DNA of 64,000 nt from Hyalella azteca (taxonomy: Eukaryota > Arthropoda > Malacostraca > Amphipoda > Hyalellidae): the NCBI RefSeq assembly GCF_000764305.2, contig NW_025947451.1, positions 62,001-126,000 on the forward strand, in the 5' to 3' direction. Under the pieces are notes generated by a model, which had not been told where the DNA came from, did no database searches, and was given only the letters and a program-made list of their open reading frames with translations. The translations under genes and the position numbers were made by a program. Shown piece after piece: positions 24,165 to 33,924 of the stretch (positions are counted from its first letter, which is position 1; each line of letters starts with the position of its first letter).

Positions 24165-25641
24165 ATGAAGGCTACCAAGAAGATGATACGTCGGAGTGCG
24201 GTGTTGCTGTTGCTGCTGCTGATGCAGTTACAGAGTTACGACGCTAGCGATCTGAACTCGATCCTTCCTATAGCCCAACAACTGGGCAAGTAAGTATACG
24301 ATATTCAATGTCTATTTTTAAAGATTTTACTTTAAGTGAAAGTCGTCTATAACATTATGCTACCGTCTATTTCATAAAATTCAAAGGGCAAGTGAGTATA
24401 CGATATTCAATGTCAATTTTTAAAGATTTTACTTTAAGTGGAAGCCGTCTATAACATTATGCTACCGTCTATTTCATAAAATTCAAATATTTTATGGGAT
24501 TTTGTCTAAAAAAGTTCGACCCTGCAGATTTTGATAATTGATAGTTGCTCGAGAATAACTCAATTAGAATAAACAAATCTGTATTATTGCTCGTATAATC
24601 GTGTTATTATTTTTACTGTTCATCATCAAACAGATGCAAAAGTTGAAATTTCTTTATTTTCCAATTAGGAAAGGCGCATAACAAAGTTTCCGCTACTTTC
24701 TATGAATAGGTAAATTTCAGCGAACTATTTAATTCGTTTTATAAATATTAAACATGTAGGGAAGCAATGAGGCTTTTGACAATTATTTCTGCAGATGTTA
24801 TTCCAACACTCAAGCTTGGAAATTTCGAGCTTGTTTCAATTTATAGTAGCTACATTTTAGTGATGTACATTTCAAACTATTTTGCCATGTAAATTTATGT
24901 TTGATTCACCTGATGTTGGCGCAGCTTTTGGCAATCCAATGAGCTGCAGTTCTTGGGCTTCCAGTGCTACTACCATCAACATCTGCGCTTCAGACGCTGG
25001 CGGTTTCGTTTTCACGGCAGCTTCTCATGCCCTGGATGGACTAACATCCACGGCGAATGTAAGTGAACATGTTATGTTTCCATGGCGAATTTAGGTGAAC
25101 ATGCCATGTTTCCATGGCGAATGTAGGTGAACATGCCATGTTTCCCTGGCGAATGTAAGTGAACATGTCATGTTTCCCTGGCGAATGTAAGTGAACATGT
25201 CATGCTTCCCTGGCGAATGGAGGTGAACATGCCATGTTTCCCTGGCGAATGTAAGTGAACATGTCATGTTTCCCTGGCGAATGTAAGTGAACATGTCATG
25301 TTTCCCTGGCGAATGTAAGTAAACATGTCATGTTTCCCCGGCGAATGTAGGTGAACATGTCATGTTTCCCCGACGAATGTAGGTGAAAACGTCATATTTC
25401 TTGATACCCAATGCTTCAATGCTCATTTAAATGGTATGTCTATGTATATACAGGCTATTGTCAAATGAAAAATAATATTCGAGTTGCATGACAACCTTAA
25501 ATGTTTTTCTTTGTATTTCAAGATGACACGGTAAGCCGCAACGGCGTTCAACGGAAAACCATAGAAGACTTTCTCAAGAAAGCAACTGCAGCAAACCTGG
25601 TCACTGAGGACGAGGCGCGGGCTTGGCTACAAGGATTTTAA
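24165..25641 (+). CDS. anti-lipopolysaccharide factor, ALF-A (Arg-rich loop)
   Basis: ALFs are secreted cationic antimicrobial proteins that bind LPS and other microbial surfaces through a two-Cys beta-hairpin. Exons 24165-24289, 24925-25058 and 25523-25641 sum to 378 nt, 125 residues, a normal ALF length. Residues 1-24 are a Leu-rich signal peptide, followed by an N-terminal helix. Cys56 and Cys77 enclose exactly 20 residues, the family spacing, with the core RFRRWRFRF and then CPGW. The C-terminal helix has IEDFLKKATAANLV and ends EARAWLQGF. Unlike the three sister genes, the ATG is in the same exon as the signal peptide. The loop has five Arg, three His and no Lys. Both internal 5' splice sites sit in tandem duplications. 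The exon 3 acceptor is a less usual AAG. Confidence 0.92.
24284..24487. repeat. 102-bp tandem duplication containing the ALF-A exon 1 donor
   Basis: Copy 1 starts at GGGCAAGTAAGTATAC (24284) and copy 2 at GGGCAAGTGAGTATAC (24386). The two are nearly identical over 102 bp. Each carries the last bases of exon 1 and a consensus donor, GTAAGT at 24290 and GTGAGT at 24392. Use of the second donor would read into an immediate in-frame TAA. Confidence 0.9.
25052..25403. repeat. 32-bp minisatellite built from the ALF-A exon 2 splice donor
   Basis: Eleven 32-bp units start at 25052, 25084, 25116 and so on to 25372. Each has GGCGAATGTAAGTGAACATG followed by TCATGTTTCCCT or a close variant. Unit 1 contains the true exon 2 end (GGCGAAT) and donor GTAAGT at 25059. 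Units 1, 4, 5, 7, 8 and 9 keep GTAAGT; 3, 10 and 11 have GTAGGT; 2 and 6 have lost the GT at that position. The array therefore looks like amplification of the exon-intron junction. Confidence 0.93.
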
Positions 25642-27190
25642 ATTCTGAAAAATATTGATGACTTCTTGGTCGATCGAAAAATTTTTTATCATAACTTGGT
25701 GCCTGTTCTTCGCCCAAAAATTCGAGAAATTGCTACTTTTTTTAGGAAAAATTCTAAGCCTATAAAACACCGTCTGGCATAATTAAAATTTGTATATATG
25801 ATCTAATATATTTTCCCAACCTCAAAACTCAAGATCAGGTACACCACTGATAACCAAACCATTATTTTTCGATTTCCACAGTTGGATTCCAGCGTAATAG
25901 CCATCTTAAAAGCACTCACCAAATACAATCAACTAATAATGAACACATGTCATGAATAAGAAGTGGTTGTTCGTTTTATTATACCTAATGTGTACCAAAA
26001 ATTATAAAATTATTTAAATTTACTGTTTAGATTTTAACGGTTAGCCGGTGGACCTGGTGAATTGCGCGTAGCAAGTGTTGCAAGTCGCTGCCAGTTTATC
26101 TTGTGTAAAGCAGTCAATAAATTTCTGGATTAAAAACACACAACTATAAATCTTTCAGACTCTAAAAGTATACGCTCACCACCTGGAAAACTGTACAACT
26201 AGTGGTCCCTATACCTCAGTTTGGAAACAACAGCCCAGCAAACATTTTGATTTAATTCTTGACACACAGGAGACCTAAAACCCCTTATCGGAGCAGTGCT
26301 CAACCGTTGAGTTCTAGCGTAAAATGATCCAATGAATTTTACTCTCTAATTGTTGGTAGATTGAGATTGAATTTGATCTTTTTATCTTGATGATCTTGAT
26401 TTTTCTTCAAGACCATCATGAATAAAAAATCCAATAATAGTTTACAAAGTCATTTATTGGAATAAATTGCCGCTTCATGTCTTCATGATATTTCTTTTCG
26501 AAACGGCTTACCCATTCTTTAATTAGGCACGACTTTATTAGACATATAATCTGAGTAAAAATTTTATATTATCGCCGATAAAGCGTAATATTGAAAATTT
26601 TCCGTACGGGGATTCGTTCACTGAAGAGATTAATTACGAGGAATAAGCTTGAATTTTGAGGGGATTAAATTTTAAGCGTCTCAAAAGTATATAGAAACTA
26701 CATATAATATAAAATGAAATAAAGTTACAAGTAATATTGGGTTATATATATAAAATCAGTGGTCGTAGGAGTCGTTGTTCTAAAAGAATTCTTTTAGTTT
26801 TATCATTCAGCTACCACGATTTTCAATTTCCCATGCACCACGCAAATCAACTCGGCGAGCAATTGTAGTATCAGAAGAAACTAAATTTAATGCAAAATCC
26901 TCTGTTCAAGCTTAGCTCAAGCGTTCGAAAGTATAAGATTTAACCGCTGTAATATAACGAAAATTTACTATATTTAAGCGCTGAAATACCCCTGAGGATA
27001 TGCATAGCTCCCGACGATGATGCTATAAGATCTTCTAATGAATGAGCTTATGTGTGCATAGCAATTAAGTGAAACTAATTTTCTATACATCAAATTCATT
27101 TTTTATTAAATTAGGAATGAAATTCTATTTATTACCTATAATATTATTACAGTCTAAACATTAATTGATAATAATTAAAGTATCAACTAC
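25642..27190. other. ALF-A 3' flank and intergenic gap
   Basis: AT-rich sequence. AATAAA-type signals occur, for example CAATAAAT near 26115, but which one serves ALF-A is unknown. No coding exon recognised. Confidence 0.4.
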
Positions 27191-27201
27191 TACCTTAAAT
27201 C

Positions 27202-27411
27202 ATGTATTTGCTGTGTTCGATAGTGAAAATAAGAACTTGCGAGCAACTGACAGGAAGGAAAAGGCTGTTTAGTGAACGCGGTTCCTTTTTCATTTGCCGT
27301 GGCAACGGCGCGACAAGAAGACATGCGAAACTTTTTCTTCGGCTGGCAGAAGTTGCTATTAGGAGGAAGAAAATGTTCGTGCAGGACAGGAACATTAACG
27401 ACGGCCAATAA
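27202..27411 (+). CDS. hypothetical small basic ORF, 69 residues
   Basis: An ATG-initiated frame in a GC-richer island, encoding an Arg/Lys-rich peptide with two Cys (RTCEQLTGRKR, ICRGNG) and no signal peptide. AATAAA follows at about 27424. The opposite strand is also open over the same stretch, so the coding strand is uncertain. No family recognised and no splice context. It may equally be a fragment of a repeat. Confidence 0.15.
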   Translation: MYLLCSIVKIRTCEQLTGRKRLFSERGSFFICRGNGATRRHAKLFLRLAEVAIRRKKMFVQDRNINDGQ

Positions 27412-27755
27412 ACAGGGGAGCACAATAAAATTTAGTTTAAAATTTTGTTGATTAAAACCGGTTTAGAGTTGGAATACCTTTTAGGTTTACTCGAATGTAC
27501 ATTTCAAGTAAAAAATTGATTCTTAAATATTCCATATACCAAAAACTTTTATACACATTTCTCAAAACTAAAGATGTAGTACTTCATAAAACATCAATAC
27601 AATGATCACTGAAATACTATGCGTAAATTCGCAAGTGGCTATCTAGTTTATCTTACTTTCGAAAAAATTAATAAATGTTGTTAATGCATGTAAACACAAT
27701 CTGCGGGAAAATTACATGACTCGAGTTGTAATTAAAAAATATATTTATAGATATA

Positions 27756-29121
27756 TACACGTGCGATTGATGACCAGAGAGAATTAGTTGATTTATATTA
27801 TCAAGGAATGAAACTTTTCTTCAGATGACGGTAGATCAAAAGGCAAATTTCAGGAAGTAGTCTTTCTTTATTAACGACGTTTCGAATGCAACAAACATTC
27901 ATTTTCAAGTTAAAGAAGCATTAAACATTGAAATTTTGATGGAAATAAGTACATAATATAAGTAACTAGGATACAACAGTAAAATTATGGACCAAAAATT
28001 ACTCGGAAAATTCTTTCAGAGTTCAGACAAATCCGGTAGTCAGAAAATAGATAGCTGGGATCCAATCTGTAGAGATGAGGGGTTCAGCTATCGCCGGTTG
28101 TTTGTTGTCGGGCCACTGCATGATCACGATGCTGGTGAGTACGTTCAGCACAATGCGAGTGACGGTCTGGTTGTAAGCTTGTGTTGCTCTTGGTTTGAAA
28201 TTTGACGTTGTTGTCAAGGGTGTCACGAAGCCTGTTGAATTCATCGACGATTTTGAGATGAACTTGCTTGTTGATAATGCTTTGAGACCTGCTATGGTTG
28301 TGAGCTTGTCTCTGGTGGTAGGAGAAACGGCAGTTCAATGTCGCAGTTGTTACTCCAATAAACCTAATGTAATCCATAACGTGAAGAAGTCTACAACCTT
28401 CTTTGAAGTAAAATTTATCGAATACACCGGCCTCTTGGAGAACTCTCGCTTTTTTGCAGGAGCCGTAGTTCGGTAAAGTCCGGGGTTTAATTTTGTTGCC
28501 AAGGGTGTCACGGAGCCTATCGAATTCATCGACGATCATGAGTTGATGCTGCTCGATTGTATTACTTTGAGACCAGGTCTGCTTGTGAGCTTGTCTCTGG
28601 TGGTAGGAGAAACGGCTGTCCAATGTCGTAGTTGTTCCTGCAATCACCCGAATGTAATCCAAATAATGAAGAAGTCTACAACCTTCTTTGGGGCAAAATT
28701 TACAGATTACACCAGTCTCTCGCAGAACTCCCACTTCTTTGCAATGGCCATTGCTCAGTATAGTCCAGGGTTTGACGGTGTGGTCATGGGTGTCACGGAG
28801 CCAGTTCAATTCGTCGATGTTCTCGAGATGAAGCTGCTCGATTGTAATATTTTGAGGTCGGTTCAGATACTTTTTGGAATCTCCAGATTTCATATTTATG
28901 ACTTCACTCTTGATGTTTCTCGAAATTAGTTCAGTTCTGCGTCTCACAGTTGTCATTTTATCTCTAGCTGCCGGGACTTGGGTGCAGAAAATAGTATTAG
29001 ATGGCAGAATTTAATTGTTTATACACGTGCGATTGATGACCAGAGAATTAGTTGATTTATATTATCAAGGAATGTAACTTTTCTTCAGATGACGGTAGAT
29101 CAAAAGGCAAATTTCAGGAAG
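27756..29121 (-). mobile_element. possible retroelement remnant flanked by ~100-bp direct repeats
   Basis: Two near-identical direct repeats, 27756-27861 and 29026-29121, share ACACGTGCGATTGATGACC, TTGATTTATATTATCAAGGA and GACGGTAGATCAAAAGGC. They flank a 1.2-kb segment holding the 285-bp tandem repeats. Read on the minus strand, the sequence just inside the left repeat has CATTCGAAACGTCG and TTAATAAAG. This reminds me of the 3' regions of Penelope-like elements, but I see no RT or GIY-YIG domain. The class is an inference. Confidence 0.4.
28084..28956 (-). CDS. 290-residue ORF of three 95-residue tandem repeats, unknown
   Basis: The longest intact frame in the window. It consists of an N-terminal stretch followed by diverged in-frame repeats whose marker GGGTGTCACG (plus strand) recurs at 28216, 28501 and 28786, an exact 285-bp period. 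Each repeat reads roughly as an EFNRLRDTL-like block, a Cys/Gly segment with KEGCRLLH, then RFSYHQRQAH. No signal peptide or membrane segment. The + strand is also open over large parts (28195-28476, 28543-28929), so frame preservation may follow from multiple-of-three repeat length rather than selection. It lies between direct repeats, suggesting mobile-element origin. I do not recognise the domain. Confidence 0.4.
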   Translation of the reverse strand: MTTVRRRTELISRNIKSEVINMKSGDSKKYLNRPQNITIEQLHLENIDELNWLRDTHDHTVKPWTILSNGHCKEVGVLRETGVICKFCPKEGCRLLHYLDYIRVIAGTTTTLDSRFSYHQRQAHKQTWSQSNTIEQHQLMIVDEFDRLRDTLGNKIKPRTLPNYGSCKKARVLQEAGVFDKFYFKEGCRLLHVMDYIRFIGVTTATLNCRFSYHQRQAHNHSRSQSIINKQVHLKIVDEFNRLRDTLDNNVKFQTKSNTSLQPDRHSHCAERTHQHRDHAVARQQTTGDS

Positions 29122-29900
29122 TATAGATATATATAAACATATCTATCTACAGAATAGTAATATCTAAATCTTTTGTTTACAAGTTTTCTATGGGGTCTAA
29201 AGTATGTGGTTCTGAGTTTTTCTTGTGAAAAGAGTAAATAGTTTATAATGATGCAAAGCAGATAGGATGATAAATGCTTTTTCACAACTAGCAATTATAA
29301 AGAAACCGTACGAACCCAGGTTTTTAGTTGATGCTTCGAATGAATATGAGTAAACATGGGTTTATAATAATTGAAGTCGGAAATACATTTGACTAAATAT
29401 CAATTTTTTTGCTTGAATGTTTGAGATGTAGAAGAAATGTAATGAATTCCAATGAAGTTTATTCCCTTTGACGTATAAAAAAAATAGTTGATATCTCGAT
29501 TGAATTCAATAATATTAATTTGTTATTGTATTTTGTTTTTAAGGCAATAATTAGCTAGATAGTCAACCAGTTAATATTTAATTGAAAATAGTAAATATTG
29601 ATAGTGAATAGTCGACTCTTAGATCAATATGCAAGAACCAATTTCATAAATGAGACTCATTCGATCACGAAATAACAATCACAATATAGTAAAAATAAAA
29701 AAAAAAGAATGGCAATAAGTCTTGACACACACTCTTAGGTTCATCACAGCCAACTCGTAATTCTACCTCAGAAACAATTTGCTACTTGTCATATTGTTTT
29801 TACAAATATTGCTGGATTGGATTATAACTGAATATTTTTATTTCTATGAGTAACATTTATTTTTAAGAGTAACATTTATTTTCAAGAGTAACATTTATAT
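29122..29900. other. non-coding gap upstream of ALF-B
   Basis: AT-rich with no supported exon. Three short tandem copies of AGAGTAACATTTATTTT-like sequence occur at 29845-29912. Confidence 0.5.
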
Positions 29901-30136
29901 TTTTAAGAGTAACAAAATTCGGTGAAGTTAACTGAGGCAGCTTCCTATAACTCATGCTGAACCTTGGGACAGACCAAACGTTCTTCCCGCTCTCTGACGT
30001 GCAGGGTAGTGGCCATAAAAGCAATAGCAGCGCCTGCAAGCGGCACACATCAGCAACAGGGGCTCCCAGCTACAGGTTCCCTGCCGCCGTGGTTGCAGGT
30101 CTCGCTGACTAACCTTCTCACATCCGCTAACTAAAC

Positions 30137-32198
30137 TTCAGTGACTTTGATAGGAATGGTGAGTTTGAATGAGAAGTTATGCACACAGGTGAAGATTAGG
30201 CAAAAATGAAAAGTGATTGGTAGTTAAGATTTCTTTATTTGAAACTTTAATTAAATAGTGACCTAGGAATTTTCAAAACCGCAAAATGTTGTATCAAGCA
30301 CAAACGTCTCTACAGCTTTCAATTTACATTAATAAAATAAGTATGCGAATTTTAAGTTTTTGATAAAATTTCCCTGCTGTCCATATGGATGAAGCTTAAA
30401 TCTCATTTTTGCATGATTCTTTTCTGTCCTACGTGACTAGACGAAACTTTACAACGGATGCTAGCAAGCAACGGATGTTCATATCATTGTAACTGCGTCG
30501 TTAACACACGTCGAGTGACTCATAACGATTTGTTTGTCCGCGATGCAGTCACCGAAGTTCTCCTTGTAAGATCAGTTTAAGAATATACATAAGTGAGAAC
30601 TTAGGTGATCCGCAACGATTTAAATTCAAAATCCACTTACAATGGCGAAACTTTTGGATTATCAGCTGAAGAATGTAAAACTAGTATCTCTTCATTAAAT
30701 TGTCGGAAGCGGGATTTTGACTAGGAGAAATATCACAGGATTTTAATAGCACGATTGTGAATGACTATAAAAACTTATATTATATAACTGCATATACTTT
30801 TTTCGTTATGCTACAGGCTGGTAAATGTTTACTGATCAGCGGCGGCTTGCTGCTGCTGCTGCTCGTGCTGCAGCCGCAGCCTACCAGCACTCAGTCTTTG
30901 GGCCCGTTGGTGCCAGCGCTTGCTGATCAACTTGTCTCGTAAGGAATTCTTTACTTTTATTTAATTTATTACTGTATAGAAAATTAGGTCTTATAGGTGG
31001 GGAAAATGACATAATATCTCTTCATTATCATTTAAATTTGTTTGAATACACTCTCTACTAATAATTCCAGTCTGGAGACACTTTAAAATTCATAAAATTT
31101 CTGTGTTATTGTTTAACATATATCATTAGTAATATTAAAATTGTATTGAATAATGAATATTCTACTAATAATTAATTGCACCTTGATCCGGCGTTTCTTA
31201 GAGAAGATAAATTCTAAGACTCGAGATAATCCAATCCCCTTTCCCATTATCCCTTGTGATGATTTTCAAACTAATTGGTTAACTTAATATCAATAAAAGA
31301 AAGGCCCTTTACATAAACGCGCTCTCAGATTGGAGTTGTAAATTACCACCGGTTCTACATTAGAGGTTCACATTAATATCTTATTTATTACACACACTTA
31401 TAAAATGTTCACACTTACAAAATCAAAATCTCACGATTGAACAACAAGGTAAATATGTTCGATTCAGGCAATATTCGGACTCGATAAGTAGGGTGCATGG
31501 ATACGTGCTCGAACGGTCCCTATATCCACTCGCATTCACGACGTCAGGTTTCAGCTGTCCAAAACCATCAACAAATAAACAAAAACTTTCAAAGTCATAC
31601 CATAGAATATATAAGAATATTCTAACCTGTACTTAAATGCGAATTTCTTTGTGTGTTTTATTTTTATTGTGTTGCTTGCGCAGCCTGTGGCAGAACAACG
31701 AGCTACAATTCATGGGCTTTCAATGCTTCTACCAGCAAAACCCGCGCATTAAAAGATGGCAGCTTTATTTTCGGGGTAATTTCATGTGCCCAGGGTGGAC
31801 GGCAATACAAGGCAGAGGTAAATAAGGCAGGGATTCAACTGCAATATAATAGGAAATATTGATTTTTCTATTATAATTACAGGTAGGTAGCCACAATGAC
31901 GGATAATTAAAAACTTTTCTTAATGTTATCATTGATAAAAAATACTAATGAAACATCAATAAGGAATACATACATTGCAACAGATTATGCCAGCATCATG
32001 GAACCACACTGTTAAAAATTTTGCTCCTTATGATGGTAATACCGTAATAGTTATATTGCATATTTATCTCCCTGTAAAGCTGAGACCCGCAGCAGAAGCG
32101 GAGTCTTGCGTGACACCATCGAAGACTTCCTCAACAAGATCACGGCTGCGAACCTGGTCACAGCCGACGAGGCGAGAGCGTGGCTAGCTGGCTTCTGA
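30137..32198 (+). CDS. anti-lipopolysaccharide factor, ALF-B
   Basis: Coding exons 30156-30158 (ATG only, followed by GTGAGT), 30817-30938, 31684-31817 and 32080-32198 sum to 378 nt, 125 residues. Signal peptide: CLLISGG then a run of six Leu. Cys56 and Cys77 enclose 20 residues with the core RIKRWQLYFRG, then CPGWTAI. The C-terminal exon begins ETRSRSGV and gives IEDFLNKITAANLV and EARAWLAGF. This is the most canonical ALF in the cluster and resembles ALF-A most in its last exon. The short 5' leader holds an initiator-like TTCAGTG at 30137. AATAAA is at 32326-32331. The ATG-only first exon is deduced: the signal exon begins GCT GGT AAA right after a good CTACAG acceptor and has no ATG at its head. 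Confidence 0.93.
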
Positions 32199-32334
32199 AT
32201 GCTACGAAAAAAAAACACAGAAAGTGACGTGTAATAAGCTAGAATTGTAGGAAATCCAACCAAAATTTTTAACAAAGTCATGACAAAGTCGCCGAAAACC
32301 AGGGAATCGACGGAACTTTTATTTTAATAAAATA

Positions 32335-32395
32335 TACGTTTAAAAATTACTTTTTTAAGACAACACTCCTAAAGAATCCAGTGTCTCCGATGTTA
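32335..32395 (-). repeat. dispersed repeat next to ALF-B 3' end
   Basis: The reverse complement matches segments at 49016-49080 and 49411-49480 over about 60 bp (GGAGACACTGGATTCTTT, AGTGTTGTCTT, TTTTTAAACGTATATT). It begins within a few bases of the ALF-B polyadenylation signal. Confidence 0.75.
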
Positions 32396-32399
32396 CATA

Positions 32400-33660
32400 T
32401 GTACAATGAATTTCTAATTTTATTTTAAAATATTAAGAGCAATTAATTTGATTATTAAATTTCCTAATATATAAAAAATTAAAATGCAAAATTTATTTAT
32501 TCTGTCATACATTGATTGATTGATTTATTTATTCTGTCAATTGATTCCTGCATTGTCTCCAACTTTACGCAAGTGTGCAAAATTTCAGCAATCTGCCAGT
32601 TCGGATTCGTTATCCAGTTGTAGTAAGAACGTTTTCAAACAATGATGCGTTTTTTGCGTGTTCGTTTTTTTTTCGCATTACAACAACATACAATGAGGAT
32701 ATAGGTCTTAAGAAAGGTCAGGTTCAAAACGTAATAGTTGGTGTAGGAATGGATATTAAATCTTATTAAGAACGATCACCGGATACCGCAGTCCTATACT
32801 TTCAACTTCAAGGAGACCACAGTTCTACTTTCATCATTGCTATGAAGGCGAGAGCCTTTTTAGCGATTGTTACATATTCAACTTTGAACCAATTATTATA
32901 TTATTAAAATCTCATTATTGATTGCTGAGCATAATTGCTCACTTGTTGGAAATTGGCATGAAGCAATTTTAGAATTATTACTTTAATATGTTTTGCTATT
33001 TATATTATTTAAATTGTTCAAGGTCTCAATTTTGAGTTACACGTGAAGAGAAAATTCAGAGTACATTTTTCATTGACAGACAATTTAAGATTATCATTAA
33101 ATATTATGATAATGCTTCTCATTCAGGTCCGACAAAATCCAAGGTAGCATTTCAAGACTGTTACAAAACTTAGGTTTTGGTGATATGAAAGAATGACGTA
33201 CACGTTTGCCCCAATTTCTTCTTTCCGAGAATAATTAAACCCCGTACCAACCTATCGAACATCGTTACATGTTACTAATATAAATATAATCACAATAATA
33301 ATCTATTTATTCAAATTCAGTTCGCTTGCGTTAATATATATTCTATTTATTATTATTATTACGCTATTAAATATATAACCCCGTTAGCTATTCTTATGTT
33401 ATAAGGTATTTAATCAAATCCGAGAATCATGGGCAATGTGAAATCTATGTTCTATAATCACCTTATAATGAAGTCTATTGTACTTCGTTCAGAGTAACGT
33501 TTATTTGGAAATAACATTATATAACTATTAACTGCTTTTATATTGAAATTTCTACATACTCCTATATCAAAAGATAACTTCAATAACATACGACGATGAC
33601 CAAGAGGACTTCATTGAAAACAATGTAATCCTTAATAGAACATTATACCCAAAGTTTCGT
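32400..33660. other. non-coding gap
   Basis: AT-rich, with a TGATTGATTTATTTATTCTGTC direct repeat near 32495-32540 and no supported exon. A 64-residue frame at 32575-32769 shows nothing recognisable. Confidence 0.5.
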
Positions 33661-33759
33661 TTTAATTAACCGCAGCCATGGCTTACGATGAAAAATCCAC
33701 TCCTGACGTTAAAAGACGTCATTAGAAAAATGATTAATATGGTTATGACGTGGACGCTG

Positions 33760-33900
33760 AACTTGCAAGTAATGTTATATCAAGGGTTCAAGACCCTGAA
33801 CTTGCAAGTAATGTTATATCATGGGTTCAAGACCCTGAACTTGCAAGGAATGTTATATCATGGGTTCACAACTCTGAACTTGCAAGTAATGTTATATTTA
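33760..33900. repeat. 39-bp tandem repeat, 3.5 copies
   Basis: Copies of CTTGCAAGTAATGTTATATC plus ATGGGTTCAAGACCCTGAA. Because 39 is a multiple of three the repeat stays in one frame and yields a 78-residue ORF (33688-33924) with LNLQVMLYHGF-like repeats. I attribute the ORF to the repeat. Confidence 0.85.
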
Positions 33901-33924
33901 CATAAACGGAGCCTCATATATTAG

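Noticed and set aside
23936..24178. 80-residue minus-strand ORF across the ALF-A start
   Set aside because: It overlaps the promoter and start codon of a well-supported gene and shows no family motif.
25091..25294. 67-residue minus-strand ORF
   Set aside because: It is the translation of the 32-bp minisatellite, with the same peptide repeating.
25052..25403. Regular 32-bp direct repeats as a CRISPR array
   Set aside because: The repeats are contiguous with no unique spacers, sit in an intron of a eukaryotic gene, and derive from the exon 2 donor.
30060..30070. GGGGCTCCC as a kappa-B site for Relish/Dorsal upstream of ALF-B
   Set aside because: One imperfect nine-base match near the leader is expected by chance and has no counterpart that I see at the other ALF genes.
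33688..33924. 78-residue repeat protein
   Set aside because: Explained by a 39-bp tandem repeat that keeps frame by its length; no ATG-promoter context or family.
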